A program made the translations under genes and the position numbers. A stretch of 49,864 bases of DNA from Streptosporangium nondiastaticum. Its GTDB lineage: Bacteria > Actinomycetota > Actinomycetes > Streptomycetales > Streptomycetaceae. The notes beneath the pieces are model-generated. The model did not search any database and had not been told where the DNA came from. It saw nothing but the letters and a program-made list of their open reading frames with translations. The number at the start of each line of letters is the position of its first letter. Position 1 is the stretch's first letter. Of the stretch, positions 40,257 through 48,317 are shown one piece after another. The DNA is taken from positions 1 to 49,864 of the forward strand of contig NZ_PXWG01000042.1 of assembly GCF_003011965.1 (NCBI RefSeq). Reading direction: 5' to 3'.

Positions 40257-41543
40257 CTACGAAAGGAACGAGTTGATCTCGATCGTCTCGTCGCGGCCCG
40301 GGCCCACGCCGATCGCGGAGATCGGCGCGCCCGACATCTCCTCCAGCGCCTTCACGTACGCCTGCGCGTTCTTCGGCAGGTCCGAGAAGGTCTTCGCCTT
40401 GGAGATGTCCTCGCTCCAGCCCGGCAGCATCTCGTAGACCGGCTTCGCGTGGTGGAAGTCGGTCTGGCTGTAGGGCAGCTCCTCGACGCGCTTGCCGTCG
40501 ATCTCGTACGCGACGCAGACCGGGATCTGCTCCCAGCCGGTGAGCACGTCGAGCTTGGTGAGGAAGAAGTCCGTCAGGCCGTTGACGCGGGTGGCGTAGC
40601 GGGCGATGACCGCGTCGAACCAGCCGCAGCGGCGGTCACGGCCGGTGGTCACACCGCGCTCGCCGCCGATGGTGCGCAGCGCCTCGCCGTCCTTGTCGAA
40701 CAGCTCCGTCGGGAACGGGCCGGCGCCGACGCGCGTGGTGTAGGCCTTGAGGATGCCGATCACGCGGTTGATCTTCGTCGGGCCCACGCCCGTACCCGTG
40801 CAGGCGCCGCCCGCGGTCGGGTTCGAGGAGGTGACGAAGGGGTACGTGCCGTGGTCGACGTCGAGCAGCGTGCCCTGGCCGCCCTCGAAGAGGACGACCT
40901 TGCCGTCGTCGATGGCGTTGTTCAGGATCAGCGTGGTGTCCGCGACGAACGGCTTGATCTGCTCGGCGTAGCCCAGCAGCTCGTCGACGATCTGGGCGGC
41001 GTCGATCGCGCGGCGGTTGTAGAGCTTCGCCAGGATCTGGTTCTTGAAGTCGAGGGCAGCCTCGACCTTCTGCGTCAGGATCGACTCGTCGTAGAGGTCC
41101 TGGACGCGGATGCCGACGCGGTTGATCTTGTCCGCGTAGGTCGGGCCGATGCCGCGGCCGGTGGTGCCGATCTTCCGCTTGCCGAGGAAGCGTTCCGTCA
41201 CCTTGTCGACCGTCGTGTGGTACGGCGTGATCAGGTGCGCGTTACCGCTGAGCAGCAGCTTCGACGTGTCGACGCCGCGCTCGTTCAGCCCGCTCAGCTC
41301 GGAGAGCAGGACCGCCGGGTCGACGACCACACCGTTGCCGATGACCGGGGTGCACCCCGGCGAGAGGATCCCGGAAGGGAGGAGGTGCAGCGCGTATTTC
41401 TGGTCGCCGACGACCACCGTGTGGCCGGCGTTGTTGCCACCTTGGTAGCGCACCACATAGTCCACGGATCCACCGAGGAGGTCGGTGGCCTTTCCCTTGC
41501 CCTCGTCACCCCACTGAGCACCGAGCAGCACAAGTGCGGGCAC
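40257..41543 (-). CDS. purA: Adenylosuccinate synthetase
   Basis: A 428-residue PurA, which condenses IMP and aspartate with GTP, the first step from IMP to AMP. The GTP loop GAQWGDEGKGK is near the N-terminus, the catalytic Asp13/His41 pair lies in GDEGKGK and GHTVVV, and IMP-binding TTGRGIGPTYADK and GPTKINRV are present. GTG at 41543 is the only sensible start. It is monocistronic and divergent from the DAG-kinase-like gene, with 265 bp between the starts. That gap holds an 8-bp inverted repeat GGTGGTGT/ACACCACC (41585-41621) and a strong hairpin (41657-41684). I recall purA as distant from purD in S. coelicolor. Confidence 0.97.
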   Translation of the reverse strand: MPALVLLGAQWGDEGKGKATDLLGGSVDYVVRYQGGNNAGHTVVVGDQKYALHLLPSGILSPGCTPVIGNGVVVDPAVLLSELSGLNERGVDTSKLLLSGNAHLITPYHTTVDKVTERFLGKRKIGTTGRGIGPTYADKINRVGIRVQDLYDESILTQKVEAALDFKNQILAKLYNRRAIDAAQIVDELLGYAEQIKPFVADTTLILNNAIDDGKVVLFEGGQGTLLDVDHGTYPFVTSSNPTAGGACTGTGVGPTKINRVIGILKAYTTRVGAGPFPTELFDKDGEALRTIGGERGVTTGRDRRCGWFDAVIARYATRVNGLTDFFLTKLDVLTGWEQIPVCVAYEIDGKRVEELPYSQTDFHHAKPVYEMLPGWSEDISKAKTFSDLPKNAQAYVKALEEMSGAPISAIGVGPGRDETIEINSFLS

Positions 41544-41584
41544 AGGCGTACACCCCTTCCGGGCGGGGCATGTCCAACGTGCGT

Positions 41585-41621
41585 GGTGGTGTCACCCCGC
41601 TTGCTCAGGGCGTACACCACC
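41585..41621 (-). promoter_or_regulatory. Inverted repeat in the purA promoter region
   Basis: GGTGGTGT (41585-41592) and ACACCACC (41614-41621) with a 21-bp spacer, 42-78 bp upstream of the purA start. Possible operator. Confidence 0.4.
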
Positions 41622-41656
41622 GCTAGAGCCGTCGAACCGGTGCCCCGGATAGACGA

Positions 41657-41684
41657 AGCCCCTGGCGCAACAGCGACAGGGGCT
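41657..41684. terminator. Hairpin in the purA/DAGK-like divergent region
   Basis: AGCCCCTG / CAGGGGCT with inner CGC aaca GCG gives a stem of 11 pairs with one mismatch. It sits in a divergent promoter region, so it may be an attenuator in the purA leader or insulate the two promoters. On the plus strand it is followed by CTTGC. Confidence 0.45.
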
Positions 41685-41808
41685 CTTGCACCGAGAGATT
41701 ACCGAATATTTCGCTCGGGGGACGAACAGAAAGACCCAGGGCCCCGGGTCGCGACCGGGGGTCCGGGGGTCGTGCCCCGGGAAAAACAGCACCTGAGGAA
41801 GGACCGAG

Positions 41809-42795
41809 GTGTCGGCTCCAGACCCTGGCGAGCAGGCTCTGCTCGTGGTCATCGACCCGGTCGCCCGCCGCGTGGACGGCGAGTCCGTACGGATCGCGAG
41901 GGACGTGCTCCGCGGCGGCGCAGCGACCAAGATCTGTCTGCCGGAAGGGCCGGAGGAGGTCGAGCGCGCCCTGGCCCGGCGCGGCCGGCGGCGGCCGGTG
42001 GTGATCGGCGACGACCGGGCCCTGCTGCACGTGGTGACCGTCCTGTACCGCCGCCGCGAGCTGGCGGAGGTGCCCGTGTCCGTCGTGCCCGTGGGGCCCC
42101 TGACGGCCGTCTCCCTGGCCCGGACGCTGGGGGTGCCCCTGGGGCCCGTCGCGGCCGCCCGGGCCGTCCTGGACGGCGTGGAGCGCCCTCTGGACCTGCT
42201 CGTGGACGACAGCGGCGGTGTGGTCCTCGGCGGGCTGTGGATCCCGGGCGGCGGCGAAGGGCCCGGCGGCGGGGCGGACGCCCCGGCGGGACCGGCGGGA
42301 CCGGCTGGGCCGAACGGGTCTGCGGAGGCGGGTGAGGGCGGTGCGGAGGCCGTGGATCCCGCAGGCGCGGGCCCCGGCCCGGGTTGCGCGACCGCCGAAG
42401 GCGTGCCCGGCGGAGGTGGCGAAGGTCACCAGCCGTGGTGGTCCCCGGCCGCGCGCACGGCCCGCTCCGCGCTCACCCTGCTGACCGGTCCCGCGGCCGG
42501 AGGCCGCGCTCCCGTGCCCGGCTGCACCCGGCTGCGCGTCGAGGCCGACGGGGAGCTGGTCACCGACCTCGACCGGCCGGTCACCCGCGTCTCCCTGACC
42601 GCCGCGGACAGCGGCCTCGCGGAGCTCGCCGTCCACACCCACGACGCCGGCCACCCGCTGCGCTCCCGCGCCCGGCGCGTCACCGTCTCCGGGCCCGCCT
42701 TCCGCTACCGCGCGGACAACGTGCTCGCGGGGCCGGTGCGGCGGCGCACGTGGACGGCCGCGCCGGCGGGGTGGCGGCTCACGCTGCCGCGGTAG
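41809..42795 (+). CDS. Diacylglycerol-kinase-like protein, degenerate
   Basis: A 328-residue relative of the lipid-kinase (DAGK catalytic) family. The N-terminal half follows the fold pattern (LLVVIDPVARR, RPVVIGDDRALLHVVTVLYRR), but the catalytic GGDGT motif is replaced by GDDRA. The C-terminal half resembles the family's beta-sandwich (LRVEADGELVTDLDRPVTRV). A Gly/Ala/Pro-rich insertion occupies about residues 145-205. GTG at 41809 has GAAGGA about 6 nt upstream. Loss of the GGDGT loop suggests it does not phosphorylate lipids; a binding role is possible. It neighbours purA divergently, as in S. coelicolor to my memory. Confidence 0.7.
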   Translation: MSAPDPGEQALLVVIDPVARRVDGESVRIARDVLRGGAATKICLPEGPEEVERALARRGRRRPVVIGDDRALLHVVTVLYRRRELAEVPVSVVPVGPLTAVSLARTLGVPLGPVAAARAVLDGVERPLDLLVDDSGGVVLGGLWIPGGGEGPGGGADAPAGPAGPAGPNGSAEAGEGGAEAVDPAGAGPGPGCATAEGVPGGGGEGHQPWWSPAARTARSALTLLTGPAAGGRAPVPGCTRLRVEADGELVTDLDRPVTRVSLTAADSGLAELAVHTHDAGHPLRSRARRVTVSGPAFRYRADNVLAGPVRRRTWTAAPAGWRLTLPR

Positions 42796-42812
42796 CCGTC
42801 CCGGCGGGGCAG

Positions 42813-42834
42813 CCCGGCGGCCTCAGCCGCCGGG
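42813..42834. terminator. Probable terminator between convergent genes
   Basis: An 8-bp perfect stem CCCGGCGG / CCGCCGGG with loop CCTCAG. It overlaps the stop codon of the response regulator gene (42823) and lies 18 nt after the DAG-kinase-like stop. Confidence 0.5.
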
Positions 42835-43482
42835 TGTCACCAGACCCGCCTCGTACGCGAAGACCGCCGCCTGCGTCCGGTCGCGCAGGCCGAGCTTCAC
42901 CAGGATGCGGCTGACGTGCGTCTTGACCGTGGACTCGGCGACCACGAGGTGCGCGGCGATCTCCGAGTTGGAGCGGCCCTGCGCGACCAGCACCAGCACC
43001 TCCGTCTCCCGCTCGGTCAGCTCGCCGACGCGCTCCTGTGCGGGCGGCTTGGGCGCGCCCAGCCGGGAGAACTCCTGGATGAGGCGCTTGGTGACCGTCG
43101 GCGCCAGCAGCGCCTCGCCGGCGGCGACCACGCGCACGCCGTCCGCGAGCTGCCGCGCCGAGGCGTCCTTGAGCAGGAAGCCGCTCGCCCCGGCCCGCAG
43201 CGCCTGGTAGACGTACTCGTCCAGGTCGAAGGTCGTCAGGACCAGCACCTTCGCGTCGGCGTCGGCGGCGACGATCTCCCGGGTGGCCTCCAGGCCGTTG
43301 AGCACGGGCATCCGGATGTCCATCAGGACGACGTCGGGGCGCAGGGTGGCGACCTTTTCCACAGCCTCCCTGCCGTCGACGGCCTCGCCCACGACCTCGA
43401 TGTCGGGCATGGCGTTCAGCAGGACGGAGAAGCCCTCGCGGACCATCATCTGATCGTCGACGATCATCACGCGGATGGTCAT
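42823..43482 (-). CDS. NarL/LuxR-family response regulator
   Basis: A 219-residue regulator. The receiver domain has VDDQMMVREGF, phospho-acceptor Asp in VVLMDIRMPVLNG, Thr in VLVLTTFDLDEY and Lys in FLLKDASARQLADG. The LuxR-type DNA-binding domain reads LTERETEVLVLVAQGRSNSE, followed by STVKTHVSRILVKLGLRDRT. The start ATG at 43482 overlaps the kinase stop by 4 nt. It forms a pair with the upstream kinase; the pair follows the kynurenine operon in the same direction, so read-through or a shared role is possible. Target genes are unknown. Confidence 0.94.
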   Translation of the reverse strand: MTIRVMIVDDQMMVREGFSVLLNAMPDIEVVGEAVDGREAVEKVATLRPDVVLMDIRMPVLNGLEATREIVAADADAKVLVLTTFDLDEYVYQALRAGASGFLLKDASARQLADGVRVVAAGEALLAPTVTKRLIQEFSRLGAPKPPAQERVGELTERETEVLVLVAQGRSNSEIAAHLVVAESTVKTHVSRILVKLGLRDRTQAAVFAYEAGLVTPGG

Positions 43483-44807
43483 GCGGCGGCCTCGCCCGGC
43501 TCCACGGGGAGGAACGCGGTGACCTCGTAGCCGCCGTCCGCCGTCGCCTCGGCCGTCATCGCGCCGCCGAGCATCGCCACGCGCTCGCGCATGCCGAGGA
43601 CTCCGTGGCCGGCGCCGGGCGAGGGCTTCGCCAGCCGGTTCGGCGCGCCGTTGACCACGCGCAGGCCGAGCCCGCCCAGCACGTAGCTGATCTCGACGCG
43701 GGCCTCCGCGCCCGGGGCGTGCCGCAGGACGTTGCTGAGCGCCTCCTGGACGATCCTGTACGCCGACAGCTCGACGCCCTGCGGCAGCGGCCGCACGGCG
43801 CCCGTCGTCACGTGCTCGACGGCCAGCCCGGCCGAGCGGATGTTGCCGAGCAGCGCGGGAAGGGCCTCCAGGGTGGGCTGCGGGGCCTCCGGGTCGGCGA
43901 ACGCGTCGGGGTTCTCCGACCGCACGACGCCGAGGATCCTGCGCAGCTCGGTCAGGGCCGCCACGGCGTTCTCCCGGATCGTCTGGAACGCGGCCGCGAG
44001 CTCGGGCGGTGTGTCCTGGACGCGGTACGGGGCGGCCTCCGCCTGGATGGCGACGACCGACATGTGGTGCGCGACGACGTCGTGCAGCTCCCGGGCGATG
44101 GTCGTGCGCTCCTCCAGCACGGTGCGGCGGGAGCGCTCGACCTCCGTGACGGCCGTCTGCACGGCGACCTGCTGCTTGGACTCGCGCAGCCCGCGCACGG
44201 AGAGCACCGCGACCATCACGACCGTGAACAGGACGAGCATCTCGAAGAACGCGCCGTCCAGGTAGACCGAGCCGTACGGGCGGAAGGCCCGGAGGAAGAA
44301 CGTCAGGAAGACGGCGGACGCGACGGTGAGCACCAGCATCTCGACCGCCACGCGCGTGCGGGTGCGCAGGGCCACCAGCAGCACGACGATCAGGTGCGTG
44401 GCGAAGTTGGCCGGAGAGTCGCCGACCGCTCCGTAACCGCCGAGGAACACCCCCGAGAACAGGAGCCCGGCGAGCGACAGCCACCAGGCGCCGACCGGCC
44501 GGAACATCGTCATGAGCAGCGTCGCCCCGATGAACAGGGAGGCTCCGGGCCCGAAGATGCCGCCCACGCGGGAGAGGGTCTCCAGCATGACGAAGCACGA
44601 GAACAGGGTGAGGAGGGCGTGCGGGAACCACCGTGCGTACCGGCGGGTGGGCAACGGCAGCCGGCTCACCCACCCGTGCTCGGTGGGGAGCGGCAGCAGC
44701 GGCCGGAACGCGAAGGCGTCGGTGAAGAGGTCCTCGCGGAGCCTGGCGAGGGCGCTCTTCGCCAGGCGCAGCTCATTGCGCCGGCCGGTCTCATAGGTGT
44801 CGGTCAC
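43479..44807 (-). CDS. NarL-pair sensor histidine kinase
   Basis: About 442 residues. A cytoplasmic N-terminal segment (TDTYETGRRNELRLAKSALA) is followed by four to six membrane helices and a HisKA_3 box with phospho-accepting His in TIARELHDVVAHHMSVVAIQ. The ATPase part has LSNVLRHAPGA (N box) and GHGVLGMRERV (G box). The start is uncertain. GTG at 44807 is preferred because the upstream ATG at 44849 lies inside a 16-bp palindrome and a -10-like TACGGT ends about 7 nt before the GTG. ATG 44849, with GGAG 9 nt upstream, is the alternative (456 residues). The stop overlaps the regulator start. Confidence 0.9.
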   Translation of the reverse strand: MTDTYETGRRNELRLAKSALARLREDLFTDAFAFRPLLPLPTEHGWVSRLPLPTRRYARWFPHALLTLFSCFVMLETLSRVGGIFGPGASLFIGATLLMTMFRPVGAWWLSLAGLLFSGVFLGGYGAVGDSPANFATHLIVVLLVALRTRTRVAVEMLVLTVASAVFLTFFLRAFRPYGSVYLDGAFFEMLVLFTVVMVAVLSVRGLRESKQQVAVQTAVTEVERSRRTVLEERTTIARELHDVVAHHMSVVAIQAEAAPYRVQDTPPELAAAFQTIRENAVAALTELRRILGVVRSENPDAFADPEAPQPTLEALPALLGNIRSAGLAVEHVTTGAVRPLPQGVELSAYRIVQEALSNVLRHAPGAEARVEISYVLGGLGLRVVNGAPNRLAKPSPGAGHGVLGMRERVAMLGGAMTAEATADGGYEVTAFLPVEPGEAAA

Positions 44808-44842
44808 ACCATCAACCGTAGGCAACCGGAATTCGTGGGGCG

Positions 44843-44858
44843 TCCCCATGAATGGGGA
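44843..44858. promoter_or_regulatory. Palindrome TCCCCAT-GA-ATGGGGA
   Basis: A perfect 7-bp dyad with a 2-bp centre between the formamidase-like and kinase genes. It is a possible operator for autoregulation of the two-component pair. Confidence 0.45.
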
Positions 44859-44874
44859 TCTCCGGGCGTCCTCC

Positions 44875-45621
44875 TTAAGACGGACAGGGGGAGGCCGAGG
44901 GGCGTCCCAGCGCGGCCAGCAGGGCCTCGTACGCCGCCGTGCCCGGTGTGACGGCGGCGTAGTGGCCGGTGTCCTGGAGGACCCGCAGCGTCACGTTGCT
45001 CCCCGCTGCCGCCGCGTAGGAGCGGGACAGCTCCAGGGGGACGTCCGGGTCGGCGGTGCCGTGGAGGATCGTGACCGGGACGCGGGCGGGGCCCCGGAGG
45101 ACGGGGTCCGCCTCCGGGTGGTGCCCGCCGCCCAGGAACTCCTCCACCGCTCCCCCGCTCAGCCCCAGCGTCCGCGCCCGGGCGAGGTCGGCCACAGGTG
45201 CCACGGCGATGACGGCGTCGACGCCGACGCCCCCGCTCGCCGCGCACAGCGCGAGGTGCCCGCCCGCAGAGTGGCCCACCAGCACGTGCCGGGCCGGGCC
45301 GCTGCCGCGGACCTCCGTGGCGCGGACGGCGTCCTCGTACGTCTGCGGCCAGCCCCCGCCGCCGCCCGCGCCGACGCGGCGGTACTCGGCCAGCGCCACC
45401 TCGATGCCCCGCGCGGCCAGTGCCGCCGCGAGGGGCGCGAGGTGGCGGCGGTCGTACGCCTCGCGCCAGAACCCGCCGTGCAGCAAGGTCACCCGGATCC
45501 CGGCGGGCGGCCCGGCCGGGAGGTGGAGGTCGATCACCTGGCTGGGGTGAGGGCCGTAGGGCACGGTCGCGTCGGGCGGTGCGCAGGGCAGGCCGAACAG
45601 GGCGTCCTCCTCGGCCGTCAC
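44875..45621 (-). CDS. Alpha/beta hydrolase, probable kynurenine formamidase
   Basis: A 248-residue alpha/beta-hydrolase. The nucleophile elbow is GHSAGGH (Ser near residue 117), the oxyanion segment LLHGGFWRE matches the HGG motif of the BNA7/esterase-type formamidase, and the catalytic Asp and His fit GTADPDVP and DTGHYAAV. In context it would hydrolyse N-formylkynurenine to kynurenine and formate. The start is GTG at 45621, overlapping the kynureninase stop by 4 nt. Third gene of the tryptophan-degradation operon, as in the SCO3644-3646 cluster. The function is inferred from the operon plus the fold. Confidence 0.82.
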   Translation of the reverse strand: MTAEEDALFGLPCAPPDATVPYGPHPSQVIDLHLPAGPPAGIRVTLLHGGFWREAYDRRHLAPLAAALAARGIEVALAEYRRVGAGGGGGWPQTYEDAVRATEVRGSGPARHVLVGHSAGGHLALCAASGGVGVDAVIAVAPVADLARARTLGLSGGAVEEFLGGGHHPEADPVLRGPARVPVTILHGTADPDVPLELSRSYAAAAGSNVTLRVLQDTGHYAAVTPGTAAYEALLAALGRPSASPCPS

Positions 45622-46838
45622 CGCCGGGCCGCCTCTCTGGCCTCGATGACCTCGCCGAGCACGCGCGCGGCCCGTTCCGCGTCCGCGAAGCGCGTGTAGA
45701 GCGGCGTGAAACCGAACCGGAGGACGTCCGGGCGGCGGTGATCCCCGACGACGCCGCGGCGGATGAGCTCCGCCATGACCTCACCGGCCCCGGCGCCGTA
45801 CCGCAGGGAGACCTGGCTGCCCCGCTCCGCGTGCGCCTCCGGCGTCACGGACGCGACGCGGCCCTCCGGCACGTACGCCTCGACGCAGCGCAGGAAGAAG
45901 TCGGTGAGGGCGAGGCTCTTGGCGCGGACGGCCGCGAGGCCGACGCCGTCCCAGACGTCGAGCGCGGCGTCGAGGGCGAGGAGGGAGAGGATCTCCGGGG
46001 TGCCGACGCGGCCGCGGACCGCGCCGGCGGCGGGGGCGTAGGCGGGGTCCATGGCGAACGGGTCGGCGTGGGAGTTCCAGCCGGGGAGCGGCGAGTCGAA
46101 GCGGTCCTGCAGGGCGCGGCGCACGTAGAGGAAGGCGGGCGCGCCGGGGCCGCCGTTCAAGTACTTGTACGTGCAGCCGACCGCGAAGTCCGCCCCGTCG
46201 GCGTCGAGCCGGACGGGCAGGGCGCCCGCGCTGTGGCACAGGTCCCACACGGTGTGGGCGCCGGCGGCGCGGAGGGCGGCCGTGGTGCCGGGGAGGTCGT
46301 GGAGGCGGCCGGTGCGGTAGTCGACGTGGTTGACGAGGGCGACGGCCGTGCGGGGGCCGGCCTCGCGGGCCATGTCCGCCGCGTCGACGGCGCGGATCCG
46401 GCAGCCGGTCATACGGGCCGCGGAGCGGGCGATGTAGCCGTCGGTGGGGAAGGTGGCGGCGTCGACGAGCACTTCGTCCCGCGACCCGGTGTCCGTGAGG
46501 CGGACCGCCGCCACCACGGCCTTGAAGACGTTGACGCTCGTGGAGTCGCCGGCGACGACCTGTCCGGGGGCGGCTCCGATCAGGCGGCCGATGCGGTCGC
46601 CGACGCGCTCCGGGGCCGTCCACCAGCCGGATTCTTCCCAGGACCGGATGCCCAGCCGCCCCCACTCGCGCCCGACGACGTCGGAGAGCCGTCCGGCGAC
46701 GCCGCGCGGCAGGGCCCCGAGGGAGTTCCCGTCGAGGTAGACGACTTCGTCGTCCAGGTCGAACTCGGCGCGCTTGGCGGCCAGTCCGTCGGCGGCGTCG
46801 AGCGCCGCGGCTTCCTCGGCCAGGGCCGCCTCAGACAC
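45618..46838 (-). CDS. kynU: Kynureninase
   Basis: A 406-residue PLP enzyme that cleaves kynurenine to anthranilate and alanine. The PLP lysine is Lys225 in CTYKYLNGGPGAPAF. Other marks are VYLDGNSLGALPRG at the N-terminus, STSVNVFKAV (phosphate cup), VNHVDYRTGRLHD and WDLCHSAGALPV. The start is GTG at 46838, overlapping the dioxygenase gene by 8 nt; the stop overlaps the hydrolase gene by 4 nt, so the operon is tightly coupled. Anthranilate from this route can feed antibiotic precursors in Streptomyces. Confidence 0.96.
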   Translation of the reverse strand: MSEAALAEEAAALDAADGLAAKRAEFDLDDEVVYLDGNSLGALPRGVAGRLSDVVGREWGRLGIRSWEESGWWTAPERVGDRIGRLIGAAPGQVVAGDSTSVNVFKAVVAAVRLTDTGSRDEVLVDAATFPTDGYIARSAARMTGCRIRAVDAADMAREAGPRTAVALVNHVDYRTGRLHDLPGTTAALRAAGAHTVWDLCHSAGALPVRLDADGADFAVGCTYKYLNGGPGAPAFLYVRRALQDRFDSPLPGWNSHADPFAMDPAYAPAAGAVRGRVGTPEILSLLALDAALDVWDGVGLAAVRAKSLALTDFFLRCVEAYVPEGRVASVTPEAHAERGSQVSLRYGAGAGEVMAELIRRGVVGDHRRPDVLRFGFTPLYTRFADAERAARVLGEVIEAREAARR

Positions 46839-47661
46839 GGCTGCGCGCCGTCCACAGCTCGGGGAACACGTTCTTCGTGGCCCGCTTCTCCAGCCAGGCC
46901 ACGCCCGGCGAGCCGCCGGTGCCCACCTTCGCGCCCATGGCCCGGCGCGTGGCCACCAGGTGATCGTTGCGCCAGCGCCAGACGAGCTCCGCGACCTCCG
47001 TCAGCGCCTCCCCCAGCCGGCACTCCTCGCTGCCCTGGTCCCCGGCGTAGATCCGCTCCCAGACCGTCTCGACCGCCGGATCGGCCGCGTACCGCTCGGA
47101 GACGTCGCGGCCGAGGACGGCCTCGGGTATCTCATGGCCGCGGCGCGCGAGATGGCGCAGCACCTCGTCGTACAGGCTGGGCGCGTACAGGGCCTTCTCC
47201 AGCTCGGCGTGGATCTGCGGCGCGCCCTGGTGCGGCACGAGCATGGCCGCGGACTTGTCGCCGAGGAGGAACTCCAGCCGCCGGTGCATGGCCGACTGGA
47301 AGCCGGACGCGTCCCCCAGGGCGGAGCGGAAGGCGTTGAACTGGGCCGGGGTGAGGTGGGCCAGCGGCTCCCAACTGGCGTTGAGGGACTGCAGTTCGTA
47401 CGTGGACCGCTTGAGGGCGGCCATCGCCACCGGCAGGTCGTCCTCGCGCAGGGCGCGCGCGGCGGTCTCCCATTCGTGCACGATGACTCTGAACCAGAGC
47501 TCCATCACCTGCGTGGTGACGAGGAAGGACATCTCCCCGGGATCCTCGGAGAGCGGCTCCTGGAGGCTGCTGAGCACGGACGCCCGCACATAGTCCTCGT
47601 ACGGGGTGGTGCCGGTGAAGTGAAGGTTGGCTGCTGCGTCTTGCGGGTCGGAAGAAGTCAC
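46831..47661 (-). CDS. kynA: Tryptophan 2,3-dioxygenase
   Basis: A 276-residue haem dioxygenase that opens the indole ring of L-tryptophan to N-formylkynurenine. Typical segments are FLVTTQVMELWFRVIVHEWE, with substrate-binding His and Arg, HRRLEFLLGDKS, and the axial haem His in WRWRNDHLVATRRAMG, followed by GTGGSPGVAWL. The start is GTG at 47661 with GGGGAG 5 nt upstream. First gene of the operon; its promoter must lie in the 148 bp to the DUF3151 gene. The product is cytosolic. Regulation by tryptophan is likely but no operator was recognised. Confidence 0.97.
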   Translation of the reverse strand: MTSSDPQDAAANLHFTGTTPYEDYVRASVLSSLQEPLSEDPGEMSFLVTTQVMELWFRVIVHEWETAARALREDDLPVAMAALKRSTYELQSLNASWEPLAHLTPAQFNAFRSALGDASGFQSAMHRRLEFLLGDKSAAMLVPHQGAPQIHAELEKALYAPSLYDEVLRHLARRGHEIPEAVLGRDVSERYAADPAVETVWERIYAGDQGSEECRLGEALTEVAELVWRWRNDHLVATRRAMGAKVGTGGSPGVAWLEKRATKNVFPELWTARSRV

Positions 47662-47762
47662 GTCGTCTCCCCTGCCGTCGCTCCCGGGATCGCCGGGCCA
47701 CTGCCGCGATCATGCGGGCCGGGGGCCGGTCACGGCAAGGGCTGTGGAAAACCCGCCGGACA

Positions 47763-47797
47763 GCCGGAACGCCCCGCGCGGGGCAGGGCGTTCCGGC
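47763..47797 (-). terminator. Terminator of the DUF3151 gene
   Basis: A 12-bp stem GCCGGAACGCCC / GGGCGTTCCGGC enclosing a smaller palindrome (CCGCGCGG), 13 nt past the DUF3151 stop and upstream of the dioxygenase promoter region. Confidence 0.85.
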
Positions 47798-47809
47798 CGT
47801 GCTCACAGG

Positions 47810-48223
47810 TCAGCCCAGGGTGTTGGCCGCCGTGGGCGAGCTGTCGCGCAGGAAGGTGCTGCAGCGCTCGTACTCCTCCTGCTCGCCGATGGCCTGCGCG
47901 GCACGCGCGAGGGCGTGCAGGGCGCGCAGGAAGCCGCGGTTCGGCTCGTGCTCGAAGGGCACGGGGCCGTGGCCCTTCCAGCCGCTGCGGCGCAGCGCGT
48001 CGAGGCCCCGGTGGTAGCCGGTGCGGGCGTAGGCGTAGGACTCGACGACCCGGCCGCCCTCGAACGCCTCGTCGGCGAGCTGGGCCCAGGCGAGCGACGA
48101 CGCGGGGTACTTCGCGGCGACCTCGGCGGGGGCCGCTCCGGAGGCGAGCAGCTCGCGCGGCTCCGGGTCGTCGGGCAGGTGGGTCGGGGGCGGTCCCCCG
48201 AGCAGGTTCTCGTGAATGGACAT
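47810..48223 (-). CDS. DUF3151 family protein
   Basis: A 137-residue actinobacterial DUF3151 protein. Recognisable segments are MSIHENLLGGPPPTHLPDDP at the start, then WAQLADEAFEGGRVVESYAYARTGYHRGLD (given here only in part as the YAYARTGYHRGLD core), RSGWKGHGPVPFEHEPNRGF and the C-terminal EYERCSTFLRDSS. The repeated helix pattern resembles a small TPR-like fold. Function unknown. ATG at 48223 has GGAG 3 nt upstream. It is followed by a strong terminator that isolates it from the kynurenine operon. It has the same neighbour in S. coelicolor to my memory. Confidence 0.9.
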   Translation of the reverse strand: MSIHENLLGGPPPTHLPDDPEPRELLASGAAPAEVAAKYPASSLAWAQLADEAFEGGRVVESYAYARTGYHRGLDALRRSGWKGHGPVPFEHEPNRGFLRALHALARAAQAIGEQEEYERCSTFLRDSSPTAANTLG

Positions 48224-48317
48224 GAGCTCCAGTTTGCCTTGTCGCCCCGCCGCCCGGGCAGGTGCGGGAACCGTCCGTCACCGATTCCGGGCGGGCGGGT
48301 GCCCGGCGCGCGGGGGC

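Noticed and set aside
41544..41808. Purine riboswitch in the purA/DAGK-like gap
   Set aside because: I could not find the three-way junction with conserved loop sequences of the purine aptamer; only an inverted repeat and a hairpin are present.
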